In this document: piece by piece, positions 11,206-22,726 of the stretch
Numbering within the stretch: position 1 is the stretch's first letter
Layout: each line of letters starts with the position of its first letter
Assembly: GCA_034440635.1 (NCBI GenBank)
Contig: JAOTON010001929.1
Coordinates: 434,001 to 498,000, forward strand
Direction of reading: 5' to 3'
Source: Lepas anatifera
Lineage: Eukaryota > Arthropoda > Thecostraca > Lepadidae
DNA: 64,000 nt
Program-made: the position numbers and the translations under genes
Notes under the pieces: model-generated
Told to the model about the DNA's origin: nothing
Seen by the model: the letters and a program-made list of their open reading frames with translations, nothing else
The model's database searches: none

Positions 11206-11314
11206 TCCATCGTAACGGAGCTTGCTATATATGGATTGGTGCTGTGACCAACCACTGCGAACACCCCTAGGCTAGCAGCTATCTATTTAGCTATTGTTCA
11301 CTCTTCTTTTACAG

Positions 11315-12317
11315 TACCTCAACACCGAGGAGGAGTGCATTGAGGAGCTCGAGCCACCTCAGCGGGAAATCAGCCCATCTTCGGCAGCTCCGGATCCCGC
11401 ACAGATCCGGCCTGAGGACGCACCACTCCTGGACACCACTTCCTCCGAGTCCAGTTCCGGTGAGTCGCTGCTGCTGTCTCCTACTACTGGGAGGTGGTCG
11501 TCTAAGAATCCCCAGCGGCACCCGAATGTGGACGCAGAGCCCCCCTCCGATCCCCAGTTCGGTGTCATCTGCGAGGCGCTGACCCTGTTTTCGCCCTATC
11601 TGGGGTCTCAACAGACAACCTCTCACGAGCTGCAAAGTCATTTAGTACCAGCTCCAACCACTAGCCAAGAGTTTGACTGGGATTCCATCTACTTTCCCTC
11701 TTTGGATCCTCCAACTGCGCCAGTGGTTGGCGCCAACGTATTAGAAAACTACTGGCCGTATACCTCGAATTCTCCCCGCCATCTGAACACCGAATGGGAT
11801 GACTCATCCGCACATCCGCAAGACAGTTTCAATATAGATACGCCCGCTCTCAACTCAATCATCGACTTCGCCTGCGCCACTATCCTTGCTTACTTCAGAG
11901 CCAACGGGCACCTTCCTCAGCAACTCGTCGACTTGATCCCAAACCATCAGGCACCGTTGCCCGTGGCTGATGGAGTGCAGAGCAGCGGCTTCGGAAGTGG
12001 TTCCGGCGGCGGCTCCTACAGCCTCTCCTGCAGCGGCTCCTACAGCGTTTCCGGTAGCGGCTCCGGCAGCGGCTCCTATAGTGGCTCCGGCAGTGGCTTC
12101 AACAGTGGCACCTACAGCCTCTCCCACAGCGGCTCCTACAGCGTTTCCGGCAGCGGCTCCTACAGCGGCTCCGGCAGCGGTTTCAACAGCGGCTCCAACA
12201 GCCTCTCCCGCAGCAGCACTGGTCTGCAGACGCTCACGGCACTATTGCAGGCACCGCCTTTATGGCGACCACCCTCGTCCGCCCAGCCACTGCAGGAGCC
12301 TTTAAACGCTGTTTCAG
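11315..12317 (+). CDS. Repeat-protein exon A
   Basis: The acceptor TTCTTTTACAG precedes 11315 and the donor TTTCAG|GTAGGT follows 12317. The frame is open throughout (phase 0 in, phase 1 out). It encodes YLNTEEECIEELEPPQ at the start, then Ser/Pro/Asp-rich sequence, a possible helix near 11850-11935, and the Gly-Ser repeat at the end. An ATG at 11294 lies inside the pyrimidine tract and is probably not the real start, so an upstream coding exon is expected. Confidence 0.65.
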
Positions 12318-15300
12318 GTAGGTGCTAGCGCTGAAGAAAAGACTACAGGCGCTGAAATTCTTGTAATTGCGAGATAAGTCTTTTGAATACCAGAATATTC
12401 TGAAAATGGTCTCGCACGTCGTATGGGGCAGATAGAGTAACACTTCCCCGGATTTATCGTGCGCTTGTCTGCTTGGTATTAGATTATAGCTCACTCCCGT
12501 ATGATAACACTTTAATTAAGCGTCGAAAAGCCTCTTAAAACGGTTTACCATGGTTATATACGTGTCGCCACAGGTTCTTTACGTACCTCCCGCATAGCTA
12601 GCGTCCCTGTAGACGCCAATAAACCTTCGTTGGATTTGAGACAGAAGCGATAGCCACTCACATAAGCGACCAAAATCCGTCAGTTCCCATTGCCCCCAAC
12701 CTATAAGTCGATATTCAACGACTCGCATACAGCTCCTCTCAGAGAGGGAGGCTGCTGACACTCTCACTGGCACTCTGCATAAGAGTTGAGCAATGGATAG
12801 AAAGCTATGATATTGATCTAGAGTAATAGCCGAAGCGCGTGCACAGCGGATAGAACCATGGCGCCCCACTCCTGCAAAATGTGAACACGAATTACTGCAA
12901 TACTGAATAGCTTTTACCTGCCCTGTTGTTGCACCCTGCCCTCGAAATTCTTGAACCTAACATTGCGTAAAATCGGAGCTTACAAAGGCTTTAAGAAGTT
13001 CTACGCCGACGATTCAAAGGGAGCCGCCGGTGCTGGTAGTGCCTTTGTCGGAGAAGGACAACGCCGGAGTCTGCCAAAACGGTTTCAGTTTTACCACATA
13101 AATGTACACGATTCCGTAAGTTTTAAGGCACATTTGTCACCTACCTGAGGCACAGCCTTGTCTTACCATCACTGACTCTGCTAGCTCTTTATCGAGGGGG
13201 AGATGAGTGGCTCAGTGGATAGCATCAAAGCCTGCCGAGTCACAGTCCCGGGTTCAAGTCCCAGCGAAGCTTCTGAACAAGTTTATCTGATCCCCAATCC
13301 CTCCCAACAGGTGAGAGTTGGCGTAACAACAGATCTGTTGGTATAACAACAGATGTTAGTGCGTCGTTAAACCCCAACAATTATTATTATTAGCCCTTTA
13401 TTGGCGCTCCAGTCCAATCACCCACAGGCTTGCTGGATTGTACCCACGATCCACAAGTTTCTGACGGTGCTCCCCTCTCGGGTACTGATGTATCTTTCCC
13501 TCGGGTGCCTAGTCAACTGGGCATTTTAGGATAAAGTTGTTAAAGAGGCATCATAGTTACCTCCCTAGAGACGATTTAGAATCCCACCCACGGACATTAA
13601 CTCTCGCCCCGGTGGGGGCGTTTGAACCCTTTCGGGTTTTTCCTGCGGCACCAAAAAATGACGAGGCGAAGCACCGCCGCACTTAGCACACCTTATTAGC
13701 GACCAATTCTGCAACTTAAACCAAAATGTTAAGGTCGGGCCATCTCAGGTCAGGTCAGCAGTGCACATTTTGTATTTCGGGACTCGAAGGGAAATATAAT
13801 TTGGGTGCCGAGAGTACAAAAAGAGCTTCTTCAGTCATAGCCGCACTCTGGTTCCACCGAGAGTCTCGGAAACGTGCAGCATGTCTGGCAAGATGTGCCG
13901 CGCCCCTCTCCTACTAGTGATGGGAGGCATCCTGGGCCGAGAGCCCGGGAAGCCTACATGGATAGAGACAAACATTCTTGCGCCGCTCTCCGCCTAAGGG
14001 TCTTGGATACCCCGAGCGAATGGATGGGCCACCACCGGAGTGGAACGCTCGTGCAGCTTGGTACGTCTCGGAAATGTTTGACGGCAGGAGCTGGGAGGCG
14101 TAGTAAAGTATGTGGTGGCATGAATATTATGTCGGAATTGACTGTCCCGTATACACTAATGGTTTTATGCTTTCAATACTAATTGACTGTCCCGTATACA
14201 CAGTAATGGTTTTATGCTTTCGAATTACCTATACCAACATTCGGTTATAACATAACCACAGCAGGGCGCGAAAATTGCCATGCAGTTGAAGCGCCCTAAA
14301 ACCCCACATAACAAGAAAAGATCTTGACCTGTGCTTAGGTCAGTCCATTGTATGTTTTGACCTAGTATGATCATTAGGGGATACCAAAATACCACTTTTT
14401 CGTCTGTGCAAGCTTGCCAGTTGACACCGCATTCTCCTTTGAGTTAATAATGAGGATGCAAAATTTTGAATCGATGATTTGATGTTTGGTCTCCCCCGCC
14501 CCCAACTGATGAAAATTAGAAACCATTGTATTGGCTCAAAAATGGGGTCATTGGAAAGCTTATGACAAAGCAAAACATATTGCCCTCATGCAAATTGATG
14601 TAAAACCACTTCTTGATGTTATAATAGAGCTAAAAAAAGCTCGAATTGCGAGACCACTGGCCAGAGGCGGATCTGATAAGCTTTTTTGGGGGGTAGCCTG
14701 GGAAATATGGGGAAAATATAGTGTCTTATTCAAGAAAATGGAACAGAATCGGCCACAGTGATTTCAAGGGCATAACTGGACTGGTTTTCCCTGGGAATGT
14801 CAATGACATGGAAAGCGGGCGTTCATCGCAAAAATATGAATTGTTTCATTTTTTTCGCAACCGATTGGTGCAGTCAAAACGACACATCATATCATCAAGC
14901 CAATGACTTCAATGGGTTTATTCAGAAGCCCATGAATGGGGAAGGAAACTTGTTCTCCGACAAAATGTTGTTAGACTACTCCTTATTCTATATTCATATG
15001 TTTACACGTGCACGTCATCCAGCTCTTTTTTCGATAGATTGGGCGCTTGGAGACAGTGTGCGCAGGGTACTGTCACGTTCCAAGCCCCCATGTCACCTTC
15101 ACGGGCAACATCGCTGTAGTCCGTGATGTATTTCACCGATCGTTCCGCGCTGTCGTTTGTGACTGAAAGATTTTCCATGAAAGCGTTCATAATGATGAAG
15201 TCTGCATCACTCGCCGATTCCCGGGTGATACCCACTGGTTGCTGACGTTTACCCGGCTGAATGCCAGCCAGGAGACGGTCGGACGAAGTCGCAGAGCCTG

Positions 15301-18300
15301 TGCACCACCTGTCAGCTTATCTGCGCCTGACAACATCAGCTTTCCCGGTGCCAATGTTCCTAGCTGTGTGACTGTCAGGGAGTGCAGCAGCTACCTCTGC
15401 ATTTTCATCTGTTGACACACTCCCACCAAACAACTAGAGGACGACGTTTTTCCCCGTGAGATGTCACGGTTGGCGCATGATAGAGCACTGTGTGGCTTTC
15501 GCAGCGGTTGGTAGCTGCCTTGAATAGGTCTTCATGTCCTGGAACAGCCTGAGGTCAAGCCGCGGAGTTCCTGCACCCAGTAGGGCCTACAAGAAGTGTG
15601 GGCCATGAAAGAGGGCGATTAGCTCTGTAATCTGCTTGACTTGAAGGTGCTCGGCGGGGGCCATGGAGATCTTTTTCGAAGAAAATCGCAAAAAAACAGC
15701 AAAGAGCTGTGTTCAGCGTGAACAGAAAATATTTAATCTAATTTTAGGGTTATGCACCTGGTATTGATTCATGAAGAAGCTGAAGTCCTCTTGCGAAGAA
15801 GGATTTTTGTCTGCCCTCATGATCATCTGCAGGTTCCCTAAGAACTCGTCACTGTTACCACCAAAATAATAACCGACTGTCATGAGCTGGCGATGAAATG
15901 AATAGAGCTGGCGCTGAAATGAAAGTGTTTCTCGATTCGGATTTCGGTACTGCTTGAACCACACGTCTAGCGTATGCATGGCATCTTCTGACAGCTGCAG
16001 TAAACAGTATTGCAGGGCACTCGAACGGCGACTTATAACGCCCGGACCTATAAAGCGGTATGTCCAGCTAGGTAGTGCTTCGTTGCACTAGGCTTTTATA
16101 AGCAGAGAGTTCGGTACCTTTGGAGGATTTAGCGCTTGGTCGGTAGCTGATTTTCAGGCAGTTGAAAGGATTTACCAACAGTCATCTCGTCGTTTCGATC
16201 GATCCCTGGAGTACTTCAGAGGTCAGTCCGCACGTTTTCCGTCGCTGACTTGTTTCTTCTTCATCATTGGATCTTGTCTTCGAGTATGCTGAAGCCACCG
16301 TACAATTTGCTTCAGGTAGACCGCTTCAACATTAAATGCAAATTACTCATGACACGATAATCCCGTAAAGGAACAAAAACATAGTATATTTCTTCTAGCG
16401 GTCACAACAGTACCAAGCACTTATATCCGTAGTGGTGCCGTAAATGGCTTTGTTTCCCGAAATCAGGCGAAGCACAATATATAATTTTTCATGTCCGTGT
16501 CAGTGGCGGATGCAAGGAAAACCAATCCAGCTATCCCCATAAAAGTGATAAAACTCTACGCACTTTGGGCCGATTTTGGCCCATTTTCTTGATAAAGTCA
16601 CCGTTTTCTCATTTTGCTCATGTTGCCCTCAAAACAAGTTTATTAGATCCGCCTCTGGCCAGTGATCCCGCAATTCGGAACTTCATAGCTCTATAAAAGA
16701 TGAAGAAAAGGTTTTACATCAATTTGTATGAAAGAAAGATGTTTTCTTCTGTCATAAGCTTTCAAATGAACCCATTTTCAATCCAATACAACGATTTTCG
16801 ATTTTCACCAGTTTGGGGGGCGGGGGACCAAACCTCAAAGGATCGAATCCAAATTTTTCATGCTCATTATTAACTCAAAGGAGAATGCGGCGCCAACCGG
16901 CAAGCTTGCACGGACGAAAAAGTGGTATTTTGGGACACTGTAATGGTCGTAGCATACAGTATTCGATTGCCGTAACAAGAGGAAGCGAATGGTGCCTAAA
17001 ATGATTCTAATTCAACTCCGTCAGACGCCCAGGCCCAGAAACTCTTCCATAACATACCACCTTCTTTGACCTGTCATAACCTAAATATTGAGCTGAGCCA
17101 AAAAATGAATGGTTTAGTTTCTGAATTAATCTTGATATGCTATCCACTAGCGTTCACGTTTTTTCGCTATCCCGCATTGGACCGTATTCGAGGGAGGGGG
17201 CGGGTGTTTGAATACCCCAACCAGGGCGAAGGTGGCTCAGAGGCATAGGCGAATCCAGGGGGCAAAGGGGGCACGTGCCCCCAATCGACCCTCGGCGGTC
17301 CCTGAAATGGTCACGACGCCCCCGAAAGGTCGATGGCGCCCCCTGAAATAATGTCACTTCCCAGCACCCCCCCCACCCCCAGGATGCAAAAATCGGCGCC
17401 CACCGATAAGATTTTGCGCCCACCTGATAGGTCTTGTTGGTCAAAAGTGGCGCCCCCTGGTCCGGATGGCGCCCCCCCACCGATCAACAATTCTGGATCC
17501 GCCTATGCTCGGAGGCCCACCGGGACGGTTGTTAAAGCGCCATTCAGAGTACTTATAGATGTTGAATAACAGACCAGGTGGCCTGCAGAGCCAAACGTCT
17601 TCTTAAAGCGCCTTTGTCCATCCATCGAGCGTAAAGAAGTGAGTCACAGACGAAGCAGAGGGAAAGAGGTGAGCCTAACTAGGCTACATAATACTGATAC
17701 GGAGTCCGTATCTGGAACTCAACACTTATTCACCATCAACACACTAGTACGATGAGCATCTCAATACATACATACAACGCACATGGCGATTACCGTATCC
17801 ATACTCCTCCTCCCATGTAGATCTCATCAATGGACCCCAGCTCCCCTATTTCTCCCCCTCCCCCATACACGCATCAGATCGCGCAACATATACACATATC
17901 AGATCACTCATATGTCTCCTAACACATATGTCACGATATAACAAACATGTCTCCTTACACAGCCATTGTCCCATCGGAGAAGTTCGATTAGAAAAAGGCA
18001 CGTCCCGTAGGTCGAGTTGATTTCGTTTTCTGTGACGATAGAAATGTTGTAAGGTTTGTGAGTTTTCTGATCAGCTACTACTTTGCCACTCACGCACACT
18101 ACCTGAGTACTTCTGCCCCCAAACTCTGTTTGCACTGTGGCAGCCGCCTCACTGTTCAGCATGTTTTGTCTTAGACGGATAGTTGTGACCAGCGAAGCGA
18201 TGTCTACGTCGGTTCTTCCCGCTGGTCCCTCTAGAACATATTTTAGGCAATCATGCTGTGGTAGACTTTGTGCAGGTTTTATTACACTTGAAAGACGTAC

Positions 18301-20855
18301 AGTTTAGTATACTTCACAGTTCCAACAGAGCATTCTGGACCTGACATTCGCCGGTATAGTGCTTTGAACTAATCAGGACTGGTAAAAACTGACTTGCTGG
18401 ATCATGCTAAGCACTAATGTATTTCTTTTTCAGACCACTGGAGATGGGATGGACAGCAGCTACACTATCCAGCGCCCTCTTCTTCCAGCCTCAGTATGCC
18501 AACATGGTCCGTCCTTACCGCCGAACCTCCAGCGAGTAACTCCCCTGGGTTCGTCCTCAAAAGGTTCCCGAACTCCCAACGATAAGTTCCCCATGGGTTC
18601 GTCCCCAACGGGTTCCCGAGCCCCAACAGCCAAGCTATCCATGGATTGATCCCCAATGGGCTCCCGAAACCCCGGTGGTAAACTTCCCATCAGTTTGTTC
18701 CCAACAGGTCATCGAACCCCCAACGGTAGACTCTCCGTGGGTTCGTCCCCAACGGGTTCCCGAGCCCCAACAGGCAAGCTATCCGTGGATTCATGCCCAA
18801 TGGGCTAACGAGTCCCCAGTGGTAGACTTCCCGTCAGGTTGTTCCCAACAGGTTATCGAACCCCCAACGGTAGACTCCCCGTGGGTTCATCACCAATGGA
18901 CTTCCGAGCCCCAACAGACAAACTCTCCATGGATTCGTCCCCAATGGGCTCCCGAATCCCCAGTGGTAGACTTCCCGTCAGTTTGTTCCCAACAGGTCAT
19001 CGAACCTCCAACGGTAGACGCCCCGTGGGTTCGTCACTCATGGGATTCCGAGCCCCAACAGACAAGCTCCACGAGGGTTCGTCCACAGAGGGCTTCCGAA
19101 CCTCAAGTATCTAAATCCCCATCGAAACCATCCCAACGGGTTTCCGAACCCCCAACGATAAACTCCCCGTGGGTTCGTCACCAGCCTTTTCTCGAGTCCC
19201 GGCAGGTAAGCTACCCGAGGGTTCGTCCCCAGAGATATCCAAACTACCGGGGGGTTACCGCCCCGTCAGTTTGCTCCCAACGGGTTGCAGAACCCCCAAC
19301 GATAGTCTCCTCGTGTGTCCGTCGCGAACGGGTCCCCGAGTTCCAACAGTCAAATTCCTCGAGGGTTCCCGAACCACCAGTGACAAACTCCCCATCGGAT
19401 CATCCGCAACCGCTTGCCGAAACCCCACCAGAATACTCCCCGTGGATTCGTCAACAGTGGGCTCCTAAGCCACAACAGACAAGCTCCCAGAGGGTTCGTC
19501 CCCAAAGGGTTCTCGAACCGCGAGTGGTAAACTCCCATTCGGTTCATCCCGAACCTCCAAGGGTAAGCTCCCCGTTGGCTCGTTCCCAACGGGTTCCTGA
19601 ACCAACACGTAACTCCCCGTGGGTTCGCCACCAGCGTTCTGCCGGGCCCCGACAGGCAAGCTCCGCGAGGGCTCGTTCCCAAAGATCTCCCGACTACCGA
19701 GGGATTACCGCAACGTCCGTTAGCTTCCAGCAGGTTTCCAAGCCCCGACAGGCAAGCTCCGCGAGGGTTTATCTCCAACCGATTTCAAAATCCTCAACGG
19801 CAGATTCCTCGCGTGCCCGTCGCCAACGGGCCCCTGAGTCCCAACAGCCAGGTTCCTCGAGGGTTCGCCGCCAACAGGTTCTTGAACCTCGGGTGACAAG
19901 ATCCCCATCGGTTCATCCCCAACGGGTTGTGGAACCTCCACCAGAAAATTCCCGGAGGGTTCGTCACCGACAGGCTCCTGAGCCCGGCGTGGTAAGCTCC
20001 GAACCGGTTCTTTCCCAACGAGATCCCGAGTTTGCAACGGTGAGCTCCCCGAGGGTTAGTCATCGATGGGCTCTCGAACCTCCAGTGGTAAGCTCCCCAT
20101 CGATTCGTCGCCGAGAGGTTGCCAAACCCCTAGCGTCAAAGTCCCTTAGGGTTCGTCGACAACAGGCTACCCAAACCCCAAAGGCAAAATCCTCGAGTGT
20201 CCGTCGCCAACGGGCTCCAGAGCCACGGCAGGCAAGTTCTCCGAGTGTCCGTCACCAATGGGCTCACGAGCCCCGACAGTCAAGTTCCTCGAGGGTTAGT
20301 CGCCAACGGGCTCCCGAACTTCCAGTGGTAAGTTCCCCGCCGATTCGTCAAAAAGAGATTGCCCAACCTCCAATGGTAAACTCCCCGAGGGTTCATCACC
20401 AACGGGCTGTTGAATCCCCAGCGGTAGACTCCCCGTGTGTCCGTCGCCACCGGGTTCCCAGGCCCCGACAAGCAACCTCCCCGAGAGTTCTTCTGCAACG
20501 GCTCCTCGAACCCCCCACCGTGAGCACCCCGAGGGTTCGCCGACAACGGGTTCCCGAATCCCCAACGGTAAACTCCTCGAGAGTTCGTCGCCAACGGGCT
20601 CCCGAGCCTCGAGTGGTAGACTCCTCGTCGGTTCGTCGCCAACGGTCTCCCGAATCCCAAGCGGTAAACGACCGGAAGCGCGGCCTTCCCGTAGCAACTG
20701 AAGCTCCTGATCCGGCCTGGAAGCTACCCAGGTCTGGCGGCCAGGAACCTTCGACTGAGCACGTCAGCGATGCTGGAGAAGCAGCGGAGGGATCGGCCTC
20801 CTTAGATGATGACGATATGCTGAATCGGATCGAGCAGCTCTTCGCGCTGATCTGA
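11315..20855 (+). CDS. Large low-complexity protein with 16-residue repeats (at least two exons)
   Basis: Exon A (11315-12317) and exon B (18434-20855) are joined by a phase-1 intron of 6.1 kb. The product begins with an acidic, Ser/Pro-rich region containing a short helical part (IIDFACATILAYFRANG). A Gly-Ser repeat follows, and then about 45 copies of a 16-residue repeat with consensus E-P-x-x-x-x-S-P-x-V-R-x-Q-R-x-x. The acidic C-terminus ends DDDDMLNRIEQLFALI. Most of it should be intrinsically disordered and basic. I do not recognise the family. The spliced frame runs through the junction to NSP at 18545, then needs one extra base to enter the long repeat frame. Either the gene is broken or the base is a sequencing error. 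The 5' exons are not identified. Confidence 0.6.
11985..12225 (+). repeat. Coding Gly-Ser/Tyr-Ser tandem repeat
   Basis: Units such as GGCTCCTACAGC and GGCTCCGGCAGC alternate, with a larger duplication of about 100 bases (TACAGCCTCTCC recurs). The product is a flexible run of Gly, Ser, Tyr and Asn. The complementary strand is open too and would give an Ala-rich peptide, which is a shadow. Confidence 0.8.
13196..13392 (+). repeat. tRNA-derived SINE in intron of the repeat-protein gene
   Basis: The head is GATGAGTGGCTCAGTGGATAG (A box) with B box GGGTTCAAGTCCC. The body CTGATCCCCAATCCCTCCCA and GAGAGTTGGCG follows, then the tail GTGCGTCGTTAAACCCCAAC and ATT repeats. A short internal duplication (AACAACAGAT) is present. 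Confidence 0.85.
13604..13660. repeat. Short repeat with GGGTTTTTCC core
   Basis: The string CCGGTGGGGGCG, a small AACCC/GGGTT hairpin, then CGGGTTTTTCC and ACCAAAAA resembles 46303-46357, which has the same order of elements with a different stem. It is probably a fragment of an interspersed repeat. Confidence 0.35.
14136..14221. repeat. 45-bp tandem duplication
   Basis: The sequence starting AATTGACTGTCCCGTATACA and ending GGTTTTATGCTTTC occurs twice in succession with a period of 45 bases and only a small indel between copies. No coding role is apparent. Confidence 0.8.
14375..16945. mobile_element. Element with long (about 430 bp) inverted repeats
   Basis: Bases 14375-14800 are repeated in inverted orientation at about 16505-16945, with drift. 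Shared blocks include AAAATACCACTTTTTCGTC, the region around AAGCTTGC, CTCCTTTGAGTTAATAATGA, a G/C-rich CCCCC-GCCCCC stretch, and CACTGGCCAGAGGCGGATCT. The inner part of the right arm is itself a MITE (CAGTGGCGGAT at about 16500 to GCCAGTG). The 1.7-kb centre holds a decayed ORF on the minus strand. It could be one element with long terminal repeats or two separate inverted insertions. Confidence 0.5.
15060..15994 (-). pseudogene. Decayed ORF with NDSAER motif
   Basis: Read on the minus strand, 15670-15310 gives one frame with several stops: LIALFHGPHF, LFQDMKTYSRQLP, a WHLTGKNVVL-like stretch broken by stops, and VSTDENAEVAAAL. Then 15310-15060 gives ADFIIMNAFMENL and VTNDSAERSVKYITDY. From memory, this order (Y/WxLTxxLVxLALF, DExxxxA, NDxAERxVKLIxDY) resembles an uncharacterised protein family widespread in invertebrate genomes and possibly transposon-linked. 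An upstream open exon, 15994-15758, is flanked by an acceptor (CTGCAG) and a donor (CAG|GTGCAT). It encodes HTLDVWFKQYRN and may belong to the same copy. At least three stops show that the copy is dead. Confidence 0.45.
17244..17507 (-). mobile_element. 264-bp hAT-type MITE with 8-bp target-site duplication
   Basis: The terminal inverted repeats are CATAGGCGAATCCAG on the left and CTGGATCCGCCTATG on the right. They are flanked by CTCAGAGG and CTCGGAGG, an 8-bp duplication with one change. The interior is rich in G/C runs (GGGGGCAAAGGGGGC, GGCGCCCCCTG) and resembles the MITE in the macrosatellite units. There is no coding capacity. Eight-base duplications and CA-starting ends point to hAT mobilisation. 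Confidence 0.75.
17508..18433 (+). other. 3' part of the repeat-protein intron
   Basis: No exon or named repeat is recognised. There is a pyrimidine-rich block (about 17805-17870) and the acceptor TTCTTTTTCAG at 18423-18433 that opens exon B. Confidence 0.5.
18434..20855 (+). CDS. Repeat-protein exon B with one-base frame break
   Basis: Entered in phase 1, the exon first reads DHWRWDGQQLHYPAPSSSS and reaches EPPASNSP. Here CCCCTGG replaces the CCCCGTGG of later units, so one G is missing near 18545. After that base the correct continuation (WVRPQ) lies in the frame that stays open to the TGA at 20853-20855. The long frame is about 770 codons of 16-residue repeats and ends in an acidic tail. 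Nearly all other frames here are open because of the repeat and are shadows. Confidence 0.6.
18520..20680 (+). repeat. 48-bp coding minisatellite, about 45 copies
   Basis: Units share GTAAACTCCCCGTGGGTTCG and CAACGGGTTCCCGA-type blocks with heavy substitution but almost no indels, so the 16-residue frame is kept. Near the 5' end three unit types (EPPTVDSP, EPQQ, ESPVVDFPS) recur as a 144-bp block. Further on, units diverge and become rich in VRRQR. Frame preservation with point divergence suggests selection on the protein. Confidence 0.9.
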
Positions 20856-21334
20856 CCGATCTGTGCTGGCACAACCGATCACTTCATTAACGAATGGTCA
20901 CAGAGGCGGGCAGAAATGATGGTTTCCAGCAGCTTCAGAACCCTCAACTTTGTTGGAACGGTTCTGGACCGTGTGTGTGATACAGCAGTTGTTTTTATGC
21001 AGGTGGGCACCAAGAGAGCAGCAGACGTAGAAATGCTCAACGGATTGTGCAAACTGCGGCGTCCACCTTATCCCAGGCTGTGGTTTAGTGCCAATCAGTA
21101 GGGACCAGAAGGTGCAATATCTTTTTAGCCGGTTAGTATTTATAAACTCTGGCTTTTAAGTACACGTTGACAGTGCTATTTTTATATTTAATAATATTCA
21201 CTGAAGTGATGGTGTTTTGTAATTGTTTCCCCTGTTCTTAAATATGATTTGTTGCCTCGCTGGGTGCAGTTTCATACCTTGTATTGTATTTTACCTCATG
21301 AGAATGTGCAATGCAGAGCCTTCCAAACAGTATT
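20856..21334 (+). other. 3' flank of the repeat-protein gene
   Basis: This should contain the 3' UTR. No AATAAA polyadenylation signal stands out directly after the stop. The sequence is not repetitive until the 71-bp repeats at 21335. Confidence 0.35.
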
Positions 21335-21551
21335 GTCAGAAGCCGGTGACGAACGAAGTAAGAAACGGCTTCTATTCTGACAGTTTTTCCGGTCTCGTCG
21401 TCGTTGTCAGAAGCCGGTGACGAACGGAAGTAAGAAACGGCTTCTATTCTGACAGTTTTTCCGGTCTCGTCGTCGTCGTCAGAAGCCGGTGACGAACGAA
21501 GTAAGAAACGGCTTCTATTCTGACAGTTTTTCCGGTCTCGTCGTCGTCGTT
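21335..21551 (+). repeat. Three copies of a 71-bp hairpin repeat bordering the array
   Basis: Copies start at 21335, 21406 and 21478 with GTCAGAAGCCGGTGACGAAC. Each holds an inverted pair (AGAAGCCG and CGGCTTCT, then CTGAC) that can fold into a stem. Single degraded copies recur at the junctions after units 2 and 3 (29511 and 33578). The start is complementary to GTCACCGGCTTCT near the end of each array unit. Confidence 0.8.
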
Positions 21552-22726
21552 GTCTGTTGTTGTTGTTGTTGTCTGTTCTGAGCGCTGGTATCAGAGACCT
21601 AAAACTTTTGTGGATAGAAGGCACTTCCAAATGAATAGGCACCACGGTTGTCAATTTTCAAAATTTTCAAAATTTTGCCCAGAATTTTGCATTATGTGAT
21701 TTTTAACTTTTATTTTTCTATTTTTTGCTAATTCATCTAGACTCTTCAAACTTGCACCCTTTTACATCACGGAAATTTGTAGTTCACACAAAAAGTTGGA
21801 AAGAAAAAGCTTTAAATTTAGGGCTCTAAATTAGCTTTTAAACTTTGCACCCTAAATTTGGCATAAAACTCATGGTCTAAACTACAGGCTCGAAATATCT
21901 AAAGCTACAGCAGTTCAGGTTCTGAGTCAAATATCAACTTAAAGGCCGGTTTGTGCAGTACTGCACAAACACAGAAACAAAACAAAAACGGAAATTTAAG
22001 GGTCCTTTTTGGCCCATTCCGTGAAGGTCTGCATTTCCCAAAATATCATTCAAACCCTTATATCTTCCGATCTAATTGATAAAAATTAGTTCCCATTTCA
22101 GATAATAAGAGAGAATAGCCTCCTTTATTATATATTTAGAGATAAAAACTTTCAGACTGAAACTTTTTATTTTATAGGCAAAAATAAAATATAAGTTTTT
22201 AAAATTTTTATTCTCAGCCCCTGGTTTCCAGACCATGATAGCTACGGTATTGAACTTAACACGGCTGGATAGAAAATTTCGTTGCCGTCATTTTTCTCAC
22301 TCATACCCCCCACTTATCTCTTACGGCTTCCGCGCTATAAGCCGTAAAATGCATTTCACAGTGGTAATTTTATCAGTTCATTTTTGCTTCACACCGGGGT
22401 TTAGGGTGGTTAGAGTCATTGGAGGGAAATGAAATTTTGCATGCAGCTAGGTAAGAAACATATGTCGACATTCCATCTGCATATATATCAATGAAACACC
22501 AAGTTACCTTTACTAACATGCCGTTTCTCCACGCATCGTTGTAGCAAATCACCACGCGTCACCCCTGCGTCCACGTCGCGGCAACGCCGGCGATCGGCGC
22601 GGCCGTTTCTGTTTATTTATGGTCTGGTAAAAAAGTACCCAACACTACCCATAATGCATCACAAGTAATTAGAGTACCGTAAAAGTCTGAGTTTACAATA
22701 AGAGTATTATGTTTCTGTTTTTGGAC

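Noticed and set aside
19350..20872. Several minus-strand frames of 90-158 codons
   Set aside because: They lie opposite the 48-bp coding repeat and are open only because the unit is a multiple of three without complementary stops.
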